This document shows, in pieces, positions 62,945 through 64,000 of a stretch of DNA of 64,000 bases. The stretch is from Fragum whitleyi. Taxonomy: Eukaryota > Mollusca > Bivalvia > Cardiida > Cardiidae. Under the pieces are notes generated by a model that was not told the DNA's origin, made no database searches, and worked only from the letters and a program-made list of their open reading frames with translations. The DNA lies in contig OX411543.1 of the NCBI GenBank assembly GCA_948146395.1, forward strand, positions 51,874,017 to 51,938,016, written 5' to 3'. Within the stretch, counting starts at the first letter, position 1. Each line of letters opens with the position of its first letter. The position numbers and the translations under genes are program-made.

Positions 62945-63137
62945 ATAACCCTTGTCAATCTGTACCCAAAATATTCTTACCTTGGCAGGAGATGTAGATC
63001 CAGATCAGCCTGCACATCCTTCTTAAATCAGAAAAGTTAAAAGTTATCATTTCAAATAACTGAATTGGTGCATCCAGTGCTTTCAGTGCTTTGAATTTAT
63101 TCAAATTTTGCAATGGATTTTATTCAGCAAGGGTTAA
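62945..63137. mobile_element. TTAA-family MITE, worn
   Basis: AACCCTTGTCAATCTGTACC at the left and TTTTATTCAGCAAGGGTTAA at the right, with a reduced CAGATCAGCCTGCACATCC centre. Right TTAA intact, left lost. Confidence 0.55.
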
Positions 63138-64000
63138 GCCTGGTCTTTGCTCAACAAGGCTTATCATGGTGTTTTTCAAAGTTTTAGACTGGGCCAATAT
63201 GAAAGAGAATGCAGATTATGATACAAAGAGGGTTCTATTTGAAATGAAATCATCACATACTGTACAAAACATTCTTGGAAAAGGAGAAATTGTTTGTTAT
63301 TTTGTTAAAAGAATGCTTTACTTTTACTACAATATTTTCTCATCTCTAAAATCCTTGAACAAATAAGAAAATTGTAATAAAAAGCATAAAAAGTGAAAAT
63401 ATTGTTGTAAAGGAAGAAATTGGATGACCATGTTTACTAAGATTTTCTTCCTTTCCAACAACATTTTCCAGTGCCATATCTCATAAGTTTGTGAAAATAT
63501 GAAAATTTATTGTCATAGTTTATTCATTTATTTAGCAATACACTTGCCAAATTAAAAGAAACTTTTTTTTTCTTAAGTTTTATATTAAGATAAAATAAAA
63601 AAAAGATTTTTGTGATAAATTATGTTTTAGGAATATTAAAGCTGTTTTGACTGGTGTAAAATGAACAAAATATGATTATGTAGTTTGTTGATTATATTAT
63701 TATAATTTATGATAAAAAAAAAAATTAAATGATGCAGCTTAATTTTTAGCTTGACTGTTTTTGGAGAAAACACTAGGGATTTCTATAGCTTTGGGGTCGT
63801 TGTTGCCGTTCTCATCATTGTTGTCGTCTTTGTTTTGCAAAAACTTTGAGATTTTGTGGTATCTCCGGCTCTAAGAAAGGCATTCACTTGAAACTTTGCA
63901 CACATGTTCAGTATCAAAACAGCAACCAATACTTTGAAGGGGGATAACACAAGATGCATTTTGTGGATATTATGCCCCTTTTGTGTCTTAGATTTTTTAA
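63138..64000 (+). other. 3' flank to window end
   Basis: AT-rich. From 63745 it carries TTAGCTTGACTGTTTTTGGA, GGTCGTTGTTGCCGTTCTC and CTTGAAACTTTGCACACATG, the head of an element whose relative is nested at 21550-21840; the element runs off the window. No gene. Confidence 0.5.
63376..63381 (+). terminator. Candidate metaxin polyadenylation signal
   Basis: AATAAA 830 bases after the metaxin stop, beyond two MITEs. Other A-rich hexamers follow near 63590, so the true 3' end cannot be fixed here. Confidence 0.25.

Overview
The window is metazoan nuclear DNA: AT-rich, with intron-split genes whose exons end at clean GT/AG sites and a very dense load of short interspersed repeats. The protein sequences (a mollusc-like bifunctional PAM, a metaxin 1) and the repeat types (tRNA-derived SINEs, GTCCGTCC-rich elements that begin AGCTCACCTGAG, TTAA-bounded MITEs, a tyrosine-recombinase retrotransposon) suggest a bivalve mollusc. 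That assignment is inference.

Positions 2506-36617 (+) hold the 3' eleven exons of a peptidylglycine alpha-amidating monooxygenase gene (PAM). They run from the last piece of the PHM copper monooxygenase domain, through a long linker exon and the six-exon PAL lyase domain, to the lumenal stalk, the transmembrane segment and a cytosolic tail that ends in a stop at 36617, with AATAAA signals just after. All exon phases agree. The 5' PHM exons lie upstream of the window.

Positions 26035-33790 hold a 7.8-kb DIRS-order retrotransposon, antisense inside the last PAM intron. It has a zinc-knuckle gag-like ORF, an RT/RNase H ORF and a tyrosine recombinase ORF, plus two near-identical pairs of direct repeats arranged like the split direct repeats of Ngaro/PAT elements. 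The 640-bp repeat pair carries a fourfold array of hairpin modules whose stems covary between modules; this is the most unusual structure in the window.

Positions 36618-49197 are intergenic and packed with MITEs, about 75-bp foldbacks, GTCCGTCC elements and one complete tRNA-derived SINE.

Positions 49198-62546 (+) hold a complete eight-exon metaxin 1 gene (309 codons) for the outer mitochondrial membrane import and SAM machinery. Its fourth exon has been copied at least nine times into the following intron as a degenerate ~100-bp tandem array with higher-order structure, later split by a 668-bp insertion.

The rest (62547-64000) is 3' flank with further repeat copies. PAM and metaxin are neighbours on the same strand with no evident functional link: one modifies neuropeptides in the secretory pathway, the other acts at mitochondria.
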